This document shows positions 1 through 8,276 of a stretch of 64,000 nt of DNA, piece after piece. Every line of letters starts with the position of its first letter. Positions within the stretch are counted from its first letter, which is position 1. Made by a program: the position numbers and the translations under genes. The stretch spans positions 25,139 to 89,138 of the forward strand of contig NZ_PJCA01000033.1 of assembly GCF_002836355.1 (NCBI RefSeq), read 5' to 3'. Source of the DNA: Moritella sp. Urea-trap-13. GTDB lineage: Bacteria > Pseudomonadota > Gammaproteobacteria > Enterobacterales > Moritellaceae. The notes under the pieces were generated by a model. That model had not been told where the DNA came from and ran no database searches. It was given only the letters and a program-made list of their open reading frames with translations.

Positions 1-279
1 CAGGGGTGGGATATCGGCTTGTTATTCCAAGAGTTGGTTAAAAGGCCATATATTTGGCTTGGTATGATCGCGTTTGTTATTTTACTCTTGTTAGCGTTGA
101 CCTCTCCGATGTGGGTGCGACGTAAAATGAAACAAAACTGGCAAAAATTACACAACCTTGTTTACCTTGCTGCTATCTTAACCCCTGTTCATTACTACCT
201 TTCGGTGAAATCTGGCTGGATAGAACCTATTATATATGCCCTATTAATGGTGTTGTTGCTATTGCAAAGAAGAAAATAG
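1..279 (+). CDS. msrQ: MsrQ, haem-binding membrane subunit of the MsrPQ methionine sulfoxide reductase (3' part only)
   Basis: The frame is open from base 1, so only about the last 92 residues of a roughly 200-residue protein are present. The family passes electrons from the quinone pool across the inner membrane to periplasmic MsrP, which repairs oxidised methionines. Two hydrophobic segments flank the conserved stretch around KRPYIWLGM, WQKLHNLVYL and the haem-region HYYLSVKS, closely following E. coli YedZ/MsrQ. The gene ends in a basic QRRK tail. msrP would be expected just upstream, outside the window. Confidence 0.85.
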   Translation, partial: QGWDIGLLFQELVKRPYIWLGMIAFVILLLLALTSPMWVRRKMKQNWQKLHNLVYLAAILTPVHYYLSVKSGWIEPIIYALLMVLLLLQRRK

Positions 280-599
280 CGATAAGAATTACTGGGTAAT
301 ATTTATTGTTGGCTGATGACTTTATATTGTTCTGATCTTTTGCAATTAACCTACCTTCCCCCACTCTAGTTGACTTCGCCAAAAACAAAAAAACACAGGA
401 TTATTCTGAGCAAAAAATTATTACTATCCAGTGTAAGTGTTTTGTATATATTATAGATGGTTACATTTTTTAACAAAGTATAACCATCTAGTTCATAGAT
501 ATTTTGGCGTTCTTAAACTAGTGTAGTTGTATATCCCTACCTCATGCGAGAAAGAAGTGCGGGTTAATTATTGTGTGATGTGCTCATTAACGACCGTTC

Positions 600-690
600 G
601 ACATAAGTTGACGTAAGCTGACGTAATTCTTCACAACTTGTCATATCCGCACTCTTGTTTTATATAAAGCGACATAAGTTGACTCAATAT
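600..690 (+). promoter_or_regulatory. Decameric direct repeats, candidate operator for torECA
   Basis: Three head-to-tail decamers, GACATAAGTT, GACGTAAGCT and GACGTAATTC, occupy 600-629. A second block, GACATAAGTT then GACTCAATAT, occupies 671-690. The ten-base period puts successive copies on one face of the helix. Tandem decamers are how TorR, an OmpR-type regulator, binds upstream of E. coli torCAD, but the bases here do not match the E. coli tor box. That this is the operator is inferred from phasing and position. Confidence 0.5.
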
Positions 691-782
691 TGCGTTGTTT
701 TATAAAGGATTTTCAGAATCAGGTTTTCTTTGATCTATTGCACTTTTTTTTAATTGACCTTACTTTACACTGCTATAAACGC

Positions 783-788
783 TATAAT
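783..788 (+). promoter_or_regulatory. Probable -10 element of torECA
   Basis: A perfect TATAAT lies 42 bases before the torE start. No good -35 hexamer is at normal spacing: TTGACC at 754-759 is 23 bases away and the 17-base position reads TTACTT. A weak -35 fits a promoter that needs an activator bound upstream, in keeping with the repeats at 600-690. Confidence 0.45.
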
Positions 789-829
789 TACCCCACATTC
801 TATAGGCCCTCATTGTTGCAGGAGTTAAC

Positions 830-994
830 ATGAACCAACAGACAAGTAGTACAGGAACTGAAAAAAAAGGCGAGTGGAAATTATTCATCTTTCTCACCAT
901 ATTCTTATTTCCGATCCTCGCAACCATTAGTGTATTTGGTTATGGTTTTGTTATTTGGATGAGTCATATCCTTTTTGGTCTACCAACACATTAA
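830..994 (+). CDS. torE: TorE, small NapE/TorE-family membrane protein
   Basis: This 54-residue ORF starts with MNQQTSSTGT, follows an AGGAG ribosome site (819-824) and ends 39 bases before torC. A charged N-terminus (EKKGEWK) precedes one long hydrophobic segment at about residues 18-48 that includes FPILATISVFGYGFVIW, the typical plan of NapE/TorE proteins. In Shewanella the tor operon starts with torE in the same order. The exact role of TorE is not settled; it is thought to accompany the membrane-anchored multihaem cytochrome. Confidence 0.85.
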   Translation: MNQQTSSTGTEKKGEWKLFIFLTIFLFPILATISVFGYGFVIWMSHILFGLPTH

Positions 995-1033
995 TCAAAT
1001 TACTCAACTAATCATTATCCAGGTATTACAATA

Positions 1034-2227
1034 ATGAAAAAATTATTTTCTATGATCGCGCGCTCTTGGCGTGTATTTAGTAAGCCAAGTAAACATATCT
1101 CTTTAGGTGTTATTACTTGTGGTGCTTTCCTTGCTGGTATTATTTTTTGGGGTGGTTTCAATACTGCACTGGAAGCAACCAACACTGAAGCATTCTGTAT
1201 TTCTTGTCATAGTATGAAAGAAAATAACTACCAAGAAATTCAAAGTACTATTCATTGGTCTAACCGTAGTGGTGTTCGCGCTACTTGCCCAGATTGCCAC
1301 GTACCGCATAAATGGTCTGATAAAATGGCCGCTAAAGCACGTGCAAGTAAAGACGTATTTGGTTGGTTATTAGGGACTGTTGATACCAAAGAAAAATTCG
1401 AAGCTAAACGTTTGCATCTCGCGCAAAACGAATGGGCACGTTTTAAAGCCAATGGCTCACTTGAATGTCGAAACTGTCATGACTACAAGAGCATGGATTT
1501 CACTAAAATGTCTGAGCGTGCACAAGTGCAAATGCGTAAAGCGGCAGAACGTGATCAATCTTGTCTAGATTGTCATAAAGGTATTGCGCATCATTTACCT
1601 GAAATGGATACGTCTGCGATCAGTGAACTGGGTAAAATGGCGAGAAACCTTGAAGGTCATTCGTTTGAAGTTGGCAAAGAGTACTACTCACTGGTACAAA
1701 CACCACTTTATAAAAATGACAAAGAACCTGAGTACCTAGGTGTATTAACACCTGCGACTAAGTTTAAAGTGATTGCAGAATCAGGTAACCGTCTAGAAAT
1801 TGAATTAGTCACTTGGCATAAAGCTAAAGGTTACGGTCGCGTACTGTACTTTGATTTTGCTAAGAACATTGTTCAAGCAACACTGTCAAAAGAAGCATCA
1901 CAAGATGAATCATTATTCGTTCGTGGTGATAAGAGAGAAGATGATTTAACTGGTTTACCTTGGGAACAAGTAACGTTCACGCTATGGGTAGATAAAAAAG
2001 GTTATGAAGAAAACCTACAAAACATTTGGGATTATGCGAAAGGCGCTTACCAAACAACCTGTAGTGTTTGTCATACCCAACCAGCAGAAGCTCATTTTGA
2101 TGCCAATACTTGGGTTGGTATGTTTGCCGGTATGCAAGGCTTTGTGAACTTAGATGGCGATACGCATGATGTTATCTTGAAGTATCTACAAAACCATTCA
2201 TCTGATTACAGCAAAGATGCTCACTAA
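1034..2227 (+). CDS. torC: TorC, membrane-anchored pentahaem c-type cytochrome
   Basis: TorC takes electrons from menaquinol in the inner membrane and hands them to periplasmic TorA. The 397-residue product has an uncleaved N-terminal anchor (about residues 22-42) and five CXXCH haem sites: four in the NapC/NirT-like N-terminal half (Cys55, 85, 145 and 177) and a fifth at Cys343 in the C-terminal domain. That split matches E. coli TorC (about 390 residues). It lies between torE and torA and nearly abuts torA, so the three genes should share a transcript. Confidence 0.96.
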   Translation: MKKLFSMIARSWRVFSKPSKHISLGVITCGAFLAGIIFWGGFNTALEATNTEAFCISCHSMKENNYQEIQSTIHWSNRSGVRATCPDCHVPHKWSDKMAAKARASKDVFGWLLGTVDTKEKFEAKRLHLAQNEWARFKANGSLECRNCHDYKSMDFTKMSERAQVQMRKAAERDQSCLDCHKGIAHHLPEMDTSAISELGKMARNLEGHSFEVGKEYYSLVQTPLYKNDKEPEYLGVLTPATKFKVIAESGNRLEIELVTWHKAKGYGRVLYFDFAKNIVQATLSKEASQDESLFVRGDKREDDLTGLPWEQVTFTLWVDKKGYEENLQNIWDYAKGAYQTTCSVCHTQPAEAHFDANTWVGMFAGMQGFVNLDGDTHDVILKYLQNHSSDYSKDAH

Positions 2228-2240
2228 TTCAAAGAGAAAT

Positions 2241-4754
2241 ATGACTATGTTTAATAAAGACAAAAAGTCTAATAATGACAATGTATCGGTAAGTCGTCGC
2301 TCCTTTCTAAAAGGGGTGATGGCGACATCTGCAGTGGCGGTGATTGGTCCTAGCTTGTTAGTACCAAATACAGCAAGCGCGGCTACTATGGCTGAGCGTG
2401 CAGAATGGAAATTAACTGGTTCGCACTGGGGTGCGTTCCGTGCCAAGATTCATGGCGGTAAAGTTACAGAAGTGAAAGCGTTTGAATTAGATAAATACCC
2501 AACGGACATGCTAAAAGGCATCGAAGGTATTATCTATAGCCCATCACGTGTACGTTACCCTATGGTACGTTTAGATTGGTATCTAAACCGTGAGAAGAGT
2601 GACACAAAACAACGTGGTGACAATCGCTTCATCCGTGTTACTTGGGATCAAGCATTAGACATGTTCTACGAAGAACTAGAGCGTGTTCAGAATACTTATG
2701 GTCCATCTGGTCTACATACTGGTGCTAACGGTTGGCGTGCCACAGGTCAATTACACAGCTGTGGTAGCCACATGGCTCGTGCGATCGCAATGCACGGTAA
2801 TTCTGTAAAAGATGTGGGTGATTACTCAACCGGTGCTGGTCAGACAATTCTACCTTATGTACTTGGTTCGACAGAAGTATATGCACCGGGTACATCATGG
2901 CCGTTAATCCTAGATAACAGTAAAACTATTATCTTATGGGCGACGGATCCAGTGAAAAACCTACAAGTAGGTTGGAACTGTGAAACGCATGATAGTTTTG
3001 AATACCTAGAACAGCTAAAAGACAAAGTTGCAGAGAAGAAAATTCGTGTAATTAGTGTTGATCCCGTGAAGAACAAAACTCAAAACTTCTTGGGCAATGA
3101 ACATCGTTACATCAATCCGCATACCGATGTACCTTTCATGCTGGCTGTTGCACACACTATGGTGAAAGAAGATCTGCATGATCAGAAATTTATCGATACT
3201 TATGCGCTTGGTTTCGATAAATTCTTGCAGTATGTGCAAGGTGAAACTGAAGACAAAGTAGAAAAAACACCGGAATGGGCAAGTGCAATCTGTGGTGTAC
3301 CTGCTGATGAGATCCGTGATTTTGCACGGTTAATCTCAAATGGTCGTACTCAACTGTTATTTGGTTGGTCAATTCAACGTCAACAACATGGTGAACAACC
3401 ATATTGGATGGGCGCGGTATTAGCGACAATGATAGGTCAAATTGGTCTGCCTGGTGGCGGCATCAGTTATGGTCATCACTATAGCTCGATTGGTGTTCCT
3501 AGCTCTGGCGCTGTTGGTGCGGGTGCATTCCCACGTAACCCTGATTCAGGCAAGCCAATTCGTCACGAAAGTAAAGACTTTAAAGGTGCCAGCAGTACAT
3601 TACCGGTAGCGCGTTTCGTTGATGCATTGCAAAACCCAGGTAAAGTGATTGATGCCAATGGCTCTAAAATCACTTTCCCAGATATTAAAATGATGGTATT
3701 CACGGGTTGTAACCCTTGGCATCGTCATCAAGATCGTAACAAGATGAAAGCAGCATTCCAGAAATTGGAAACTGTGATCGCGATTGATTACAACTGGACA
3801 GCAACATGTCGTTTCTCTGATATCGTATTGCCCGCTTGTACTCAGTACGAACGTAACGATTTAGATATCTATGGTTCATACCGCGCCAAAGGTTTACTGG
3901 GTATGAAGAAGCTAGTTGACCCACTGTTCCAATCTAAAACTGACTTTCAGATCTTTACTGAACTAACGAAACGTTGGGGCAAGAGCAAAGACTATACCCA
4001 AGGTAAGAGTGAAGTGCAGTGGTTAGAGCAGCTTTATAACGAATCTAAAACGGCCAATGCCGGTAAATGGGAAATGCCAGACTTCCACGAATTTTGGAAA
4101 GAAGGTTACTTCCATTTTGGTGACGGTGAAAACTGGACGCGCCATGCTGACTTCCGTGAAGATCCTGAAGTGAATGCCTTGGGCACACCTTCTGGTTTCA
4201 TTGAGATCTACAGCCGTAAGATTGCTCGTTTTGGTTATGAACACTGTAAAGGTCACCCAATGTGGTTCGAGAAAGAAGAACGCTCACATGGTGGTCCGAA
4301 ATCAGATGAATTCCCAGTATGGATGCAGTCTTGTCACCCGGACAAACGTCTGCATTCACAAATGTGTGAATCAGAAGCGTTCCGTGCGACTTACACAGTA
4401 CAAGGTCGTGAGCCTGTGTTCATGAACTCTGCTGATGCGAAGAAACGTGGTATTAAAGACGGCGACATCGTCCGCGTATTTAATGACCGTGGTCAGCTAT
4501 TAGCAGGTGCGGTAGTTGATGATAACTACCCTGTAGATGTTATTCGTATTCAAGAGGGCGCTTGGTATGGTCCTGTGGATGAAAGCATTGGCGCGTTAGA
4601 TACTTATGGCGATCCAAATACCCTAACAATCGATATCGGTTCTTCTGAACTTGCGCAAGCAACATCAGCGAATACGTGTCAGGTTGAGTTTGAGAAATTC
4701 AAAGGAAAAGCACCGGCTGTTACTTCATTCGGTGGTCCAAAAGAAGTTGTTTAA
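2241..4754 (+). CDS. torA: TorA, periplasmic TMAO reductase (molybdopterin enzyme)
   Basis: TorA reduces TMAO to trimethylamine as the terminal step of anaerobic respiration. Counting from this ATG the protein has 837 residues. A twin-arginine signal SRRSFLKG (Arg19-Arg20) directs folded export by Tat. The sequence tracks E. coli/Shewanella TorA closely, including YSTGAGQ with the Mo-liganding Ser at about 196, [12 protein letters not shown] and [15 protein letters not shown]. An earlier in-frame ATG overlaps torC; I prefer 2241 or 2247, which share the AAGAGA site at 2232-2237. No torD chaperone gene follows, so it must be encoded elsewhere or be dispensable. Confidence 0.96.
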   Translation: MTMFNKDKKSNNDNVSVSRRSFLKGVMATSAVAVIGPSLLVPNTASAATMAERAEWKLTGSHWGAFRAKIHGGKVTEVKAFELDKYPTDMLKGIEGIIYSPSRVRYPMVRLDWYLNREKSDTKQRGDNRFIRVTWDQALDMFYEELERVQNTYGPSGLHTGANGWRATGQLHSCGSHMARAIAMHGNSVKDVGDYSTGAGQTILPYVLGSTEVYAPGTSWPLILDNSKTIILWATDPVKNLQVGWNCETHDSFEYLEQLKDKVAEKKIRVISVDPVKNKTQNFLGNEHRYINPHTDVPFMLAVAHTMVKEDLHDQKFIDTYALGFDKFLQYVQGETEDKVEKTPEWASAICGVPADEIRDFARLISNGRTQLLFGWSIQRQQHGEQPYWMGAVLATMIGQIGLPGGGISYGHHYSSIGVPSSGAVGAGAFPRNPDSGKPIRHESKDFKGASSTLPVARFVDALQNPGKVIDANGSKITFPDIKMMVFTGCNPWHRHQDRNKMKAAFQKLETVIAIDYNWTATCRFSDIVLPACTQYERNDLDIYGSYRAKGLLGMKKLVDPLFQSKTDFQIFTELTKRWGKSKDYTQGKSEVQWLEQLYNESKTANAGKWEMPDFHEFWKEGYFHFGDGENWTRHADFREDPEVNALGTPSGFIEIYSRKIARFGYEHCKGHPMWFEKEERSHGGPKSDEFPVWMQSCHPDKRLHSQMCESEAFRATYTVQGREPVFMNSADAKKRGIKDGDIVRVFNDRGQLLAGAVVDDNYPVDVIRIQEGAWYGPVDESIGALDTYGDPNTLTIDIGSSELAQATSANTCQVEFEKFKGKAPAVTSFGGPKEVV

Positions 4755-4790
4755 TTAACGTAGCAATGCATTAATTAGTCAGTATAAATT

Positions 4791-4844
4791 AAGTCTAATG
4801 GTCGATGTTGTGAAAGCAATATACGATTATTAGGCTTTTTTTTT
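4791..4844 (+). terminator. Rho-independent terminator of torECA
   Basis: A 14-bp stem (4791-4804 with 4824-4837, three G-T pairs) encloses a 19-base loop and runs into a tract of nine T residues, about 36 bases after the torA stop. Confidence 0.8.
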
Positions 4845-4912
4845 GGCTTAAGCTTTCTTGCTCTGTTGACTGGTGTATCATGCCTGTCATATCTCCTTTA
4901 TTAGTGAATTCC

Positions 4913-5449
4913 ATGGCTTTAACAGCAACGATTTTAAAAGCAAAAGTATCTATTGTTGATCTCGACAATCATGTTTACCTTAACGATATCCCGCTAACCC
5001 TTGCACAGCATCCGTCTGAGAACGACAATCGTTTAATGCTACGTTTGTTAGCATGGATGTTAAACGTTGATGCAGAAGCGCGTTTAAGCTTTACTAAAGG
5101 CTTAGGTGAAGATGAAGAACCTGATATCTGGTTTAAGTCTGATATTGGTGTAATCGAACAGTGGATCGATCTGGGTCAACCATCGGACAAGCGTTTAAAG
5201 AAAGCCAGCAACCAATCGCAGAAAGCGACAATCTATACCTATGGCGGTCGTAGCGCAGGTTTATGGTTTAAGAAGATTAAATACAGCGCAGACAACTTAT
5301 CAATTCAATACATTGATGATGAAACGGCAGAGCAAATGGAAAAGCTATATAGCCGTAACATGGAACTACAACTAATGATCCAAGATGGCGACATTCAAGT
5401 TATGTCGGGTGATGTGACTATCGCAATCAAACCTGAAGTTTGGTGTTAA
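4913..5449 (+). CDS. yaeQ: YaeQ family protein
   Basis: The 178-residue product matches E. coli YaeQ (181 residues) throughout: the start MALTATILKAKVSIVDLD, the block around HPSENDNRLMLRLLAW, and GLGEDEEPDIW. The fold is related to PD-(D/E)XK nucleases, and the E. coli protein has been linked to suppression of rfaH defects; its biochemical role is unknown. A longer frame starts at 4880, but homology begins at the Met at 4913, so I use that start. The gene stands alone between two terminators. Confidence 0.9.
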   Translation: MALTATILKAKVSIVDLDNHVYLNDIPLTLAQHPSENDNRLMLRLLAWMLNVDAEARLSFTKGLGEDEEPDIWFKSDIGVIEQWIDLGQPSDKRLKKASNQSQKATIYTYGGRSAGLWFKKIKYSADNLSIQYIDDETAEQMEKLYSRNMELQLMIQDGDIQVMSGDVTIAIKPEVWC

Positions 5450-5474
5450 GCAGTCGGCTTGATTAGATAGAGCG

Positions 5475-5515
5475 AATGAGTAACGACGCCGTAAAATTAA
5501 GCTTCGTTACTCATT
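5475..5515 (+). terminator. Hairpin after yaeQ, probable terminator
   Basis: A perfect 12-bp stem (5475-5486 with 5504-5515) around a 17-base loop lies 25 bases after the yaeQ stop. The T tract is weak (ATTTATT), so termination is likely but not certain. Confidence 0.5.
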
Positions 5516-5576
5516 ATTTATTGAGGTAATTATTACCTTAACAACGACCTAACAATCACCTTAAATATTGCCTTAA

Positions 5577-6488
5577 TCAGGCTTTTAATTTTTGTACGCC
5601 ACTGACAACCAGCAACACCATAAAGCCTGCCAATAATCCGACTAAGCCATCGATTACAATCGGTGCGAGAGTACTGATGACCACGTTATGTACTAAGGCC
5701 TCTGGTAACATAGTCAGTAGCGTGTGGACGACATCGTGAGATCCTGGAATACTGTGCAGGACAATACTGCCACCAACCAAGAACATAGCAACGGTCCCTA
5801 TCACCGCTAATGAGCGCATCAGTTTTGGTGCGAAAGTCAGTAGGCCATTACCCAAGTAATATTTTAGTGTTTTTACTTGGCTATTATTGACTAAGTATAA
5901 ACCGACATCGTCCATCTTGACGATGCCAGCAACTAGACCATACACGCCTACAGTCATGAGTAGGGCAATTAAGCTCACCACGGTTAACTGCGTTGTTAAT
6001 GATTGAATTTGTACTGTGCCTAAGGCAATAACAATAATTTCGGCAGATAATATAAAATCGGTTCTAATCGCGCCTTTGACTTTTTGGTTTTCGAACTCTT
6101 CAACTGACAGTCCAGCTAATGCATCATCGTCGCTGTCATTCTCATCCGCGGCTGTCGATTTAGCATGATGAAGCTTCTCGGCACCTTCAAAGCACAAAAA
6201 TAAGCCGCCGATAAGTAACAGGGGGGTAATTAACCAAGGGGCGATAGCGCTAATAAGGAGTGCGGCAGGTACTAGAATCGCTTTGTTCTTAAAAGAACCT
6301 TTAGCGACTTTCCAAACCACGGGCAGTTCGCGGTCGGCGCTGACACCGGATACTTGTTGGGCGTTGAGTGCCAGATCATCACCTAACACACCAGCGGTCT
6401 TCTTCGCGGCGACTTTTGTCATTAGTGCGACATCATCCAGTACCGATGCAATATCATCGAGTAGGGCGATTAAACTTAATCCAGCCAT
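5577..6488 (-). CDS. DUF808 (YedI-like) inner membrane protein
   Basis: The 303-residue protein starts with MAGLSLIALLDDIASVLDD and continues into the TKVAAKKTAGVLGDDLALNA block that defines DUF808/YedI. Several hydrophobic stretches follow (about residues 70-105, 145-190 and 225-300), separated by an acidic loop (ADENDSDDDA). It is a polytopic inner-membrane protein of unknown function. AGGAG precedes the ATG. It lies downstream of the helicase on the same strand, but a terminator at 6581-6605 separates them. Confidence 0.88.
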   Translation of the reverse strand: MAGLSLIALLDDIASVLDDVALMTKVAAKKTAGVLGDDLALNAQQVSGVSADRELPVVWKVAKGSFKNKAILVPAALLISAIAPWLITPLLLIGGLFLCFEGAEKLHHAKSTAADENDSDDDALAGLSVEEFENQKVKGAIRTDFILSAEIIVIALGTVQIQSLTTQLTVVSLIALLMTVGVYGLVAGIVKMDDVGLYLVNNSQVKTLKYYLGNGLLTFAPKLMRSLAVIGTVAMFLVGGSIVLHSIPGSHDVVHTLLTMLPEALVHNVVISTLAPIVIDGLVGLLAGFMVLLVVSGVQKLKA

Positions 6489-6580
6489 GGTTGCTCTCCT
6501 GTGAGCTAAATTGGTCTACCAGTTTCATAAAAAGTCTTATAAAACAGTATAAACAAAAAGATACAACCAGTATAAATAAA

Positions 6581-6605
6581 AAAACCTGCTCGGGAGCAGG
6601 TTTTT
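6581..6605 (-). terminator. Rho-independent terminator of the DEAD-box helicase gene
   Basis: The stem AAAACCTGCTC pairs with GAGCAGGTTTT around a two-base turn, with A and T runs on either side, so it can work on both strands. It begins four bases beyond the helicase stop codon. Confidence 0.8.
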
Positions 6606-6609
6606 AGGA

Positions 6610-7992
6610 TTAATCTTCTTCGTGACCATCGTCGATGATTTCAGCTCTTGGCTTTCTCTTCATCGGAGCGAAACCGCTATCCACAGCACTTGCCATTGAA
6701 TCGCGCATAGATTGTTTCTTCTCTTGCTTCGGCGCTGTGTTCTGCTTGTGCGTAGGAGCATTTTTATCACCTTTACGCGCCAGCTTGGTTGGGCGACCTT
6801 GATTGCTAGCCGGCAAGCGTTTCTTCGCTGGTTTTGGTTTAAGGCCTTTAAACTTAGCTTCAAAACCTTCTAGCATAGTGCAAGGCAGTTTTACTTTTAA
6901 GTAGCTTTCGATCTTACCAAATGAAAGCCAATCTTTCGGGCTTACTAGTGAGATAGCAATACCTGTTGCGCCAGCACGACCAGTACGACCAGTACGGTGA
7001 ATAAAGTCTTCTGGGTTAATCGGTAAATCAAAGTTGATAACATGGCTTAATGTACGGATATCAAGACCACGAGCGGCAACGTCTGTTGCAACTAATACTT
7101 CAACACGACCACGGCGGAAATCTTCTAAGGTACGTTTACGTTGATTTTGTAACATGTCACCGTGAATTGAAGTGGCATTGATATCGTTATCAACTAATAA
7201 TTTTGCTAGACGTTCAGTATCTGATTTTGTTGCAGTGAAGATCAACAGTTGGCGATAGTCTTCAGTCTTAGCAATATGGACTAATTGTTCTTCTTTGTGC
7301 GTTAAATTGTCAGAGAAATACAGACGCTGTTCAATCTTTTCATGTTGATCGTTTGAACGGTTAATCTCAATACGTTCTGGTGCGCGTAATACTTGGTTAC
7401 AAATATTTGCTACATCAACGTGCTCTAGTGTTGCAGAGAACAGCATAGTTTGACGTTTTACGTTTGGCGCGCTGTTTGAAATTGCAGATACGTCATCACG
7501 GAAACCCATGTCTAACATACGGTCAGCTTCATCTAGCACTAAAAATTCTAAGTGCTCAAGTGAAATAGATCTGCCACGGATATGATCAAGCAGACGACCT
7601 GGTGTCGCAATTAACACCTCTGGATTTTTACGCAGTAATTTTTCTTGGTGTTGAAACGACTCACGACCAATAATCAATTGGATTTGATAGTCTAGGCTCA
7701 TGCCCAAGTGTTTCATGTTTGCATGTACTTGGATCGCAAGCTCACGTGTTGGTGCTAAGATCACAGCACGTACAGCACGGTGCTCGAAACGACGTTGCTT
7801 TAACATACGTTGTAATATTGGCAGACCATAAGCAATGGTTTTACCACTACCCGTTTGCGATGTAGCCATGATGTCACAGCCACCTAAAATAAGTGGGATA
7901 GCTGCTTCCTGCACCTCTGTTGCTTGTTCAAATCCTAAATGTTCGATTGAACTGATTAAACGTGGGTCGATACCGAAATCTTGAAAGCGCAA
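6610..7992 (-). CDS. DEAD-box ATP-dependent RNA helicase (RhlE/SrmB-like)
   Basis: This 460-residue RNA helicase has the full motif set: Q motif (about 20-31), SQTGSGKT (45-52), PTRELA (81-86), TPGR (130-133), DEAD (154-157), SAT (186-188), then DVAARGLD and HRTGRTGRAG in the second RecA domain. A Lys-rich tail from about 385 probably holds RNA. Such proteins unwind structured RNA in ribosome assembly or decay, often in the cold. It seems to start at a TTG with AAGAGG eight bases upstream; no in-frame ATG fits. RhlE or SrmB subclass cannot be settled by eye. Confidence 0.92.
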   Translation of the reverse strand: MRFQDFGIDPRLISSIEHLGFEQATEVQEAAIPLILGGCDIMATSQTGSGKTIAYGLPILQRMLKQRRFEHRAVRAVILAPTRELAIQVHANMKHLGMSLDYQIQLIIGRESFQHQEKLLRKNPEVLIATPGRLLDHIRGRSISLEHLEFLVLDEADRMLDMGFRDDVSAISNSAPNVKRQTMLFSATLEHVDVANICNQVLRAPERIEINRSNDQHEKIEQRLYFSDNLTHKEEQLVHIAKTEDYRQLLIFTATKSDTERLAKLLVDNDINATSIHGDMLQNQRKRTLEDFRRGRVEVLVATDVAARGLDIRTLSHVINFDLPINPEDFIHRTGRTGRAGATGIAISLVSPKDWLSFGKIESYLKVKLPCTMLEGFEAKFKGLKPKPAKKRLPASNQGRPTKLARKGDKNAPTHKQNTAPKQEKKQSMRDSMASAVDSGFAPMKRKPRAEIIDDGHEED

Positions 7993-8188
7993 AGAAGCTA
8001 CCTCTTAAATAGAATTGAATAAATATAATTGCTAGAAAGCATTTATGGGGCAGGAACTATATAGGAGCATTGCTCAAATTCCAACCCTATTTTCTAGTCG
8101 ATGCTTACTATTGTACAGCATAAACCGAGCAGGCTAGCAGAAATAAACCATTATCCTCTTTTAAAAACCTTATAGGAATTTTGTATTA

Positions 8189-8263
8189 GTGAAAAAACAG
8201 CAGATATTCAAGCAATTTTGGCAATTTTGGCAATATTGGCTAAATTTATTAGATAAGAATTAA
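8189..8263 (+). CDS. Candidate 24-residue Trp/Gln-rich leader ORF upstream of the sensor kinase
   Basis: A GTG-started frame encodes 24 residues with three Trp in a repeated QFW/QYW unit. AGGA lies 11 bases upstream. Its TAA stop (8261-8263) touches the AAAAGGA ribosome site of the next gene, an arrangement that would couple its translation to the kinase. The coding potential rests on a short frame over a 9-bp tandem repeat, so it may be chance. Confidence 0.3.
   Translation: MKKQQIFKQFWQFWQYWLNLLDKN
8212..8238 (+). repeat. Three tandem 9-bp repeats
   Basis: GCAATTTTG occurs at 8212-8220 and 8221-8229, followed by GCAATATTG at 8230-8238. The unit is a multiple of three, so copy-number change would keep the small frame open. 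Confidence 0.8.
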
Positions 8264-8276
8264 AAGGATGACAGGT

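Larger units (their letters stand above)
280..829. other. Long intergenic region upstream of torECA
   Basis: These 550 AT-rich bases separate msrQ from torE. I see no convincing ORF. The region holds decamer direct repeats (600-629 and 671-690) and a TATAAT at 783-788 close to torE, so its likely job is control of the tor operon. Confidence 0.6.

Noticed and set aside
4880..4912. Longer N-terminus for YaeQ
   Set aside because: The extra 11 residues have no homology and no ribosome site; the family starts at MALTATI.
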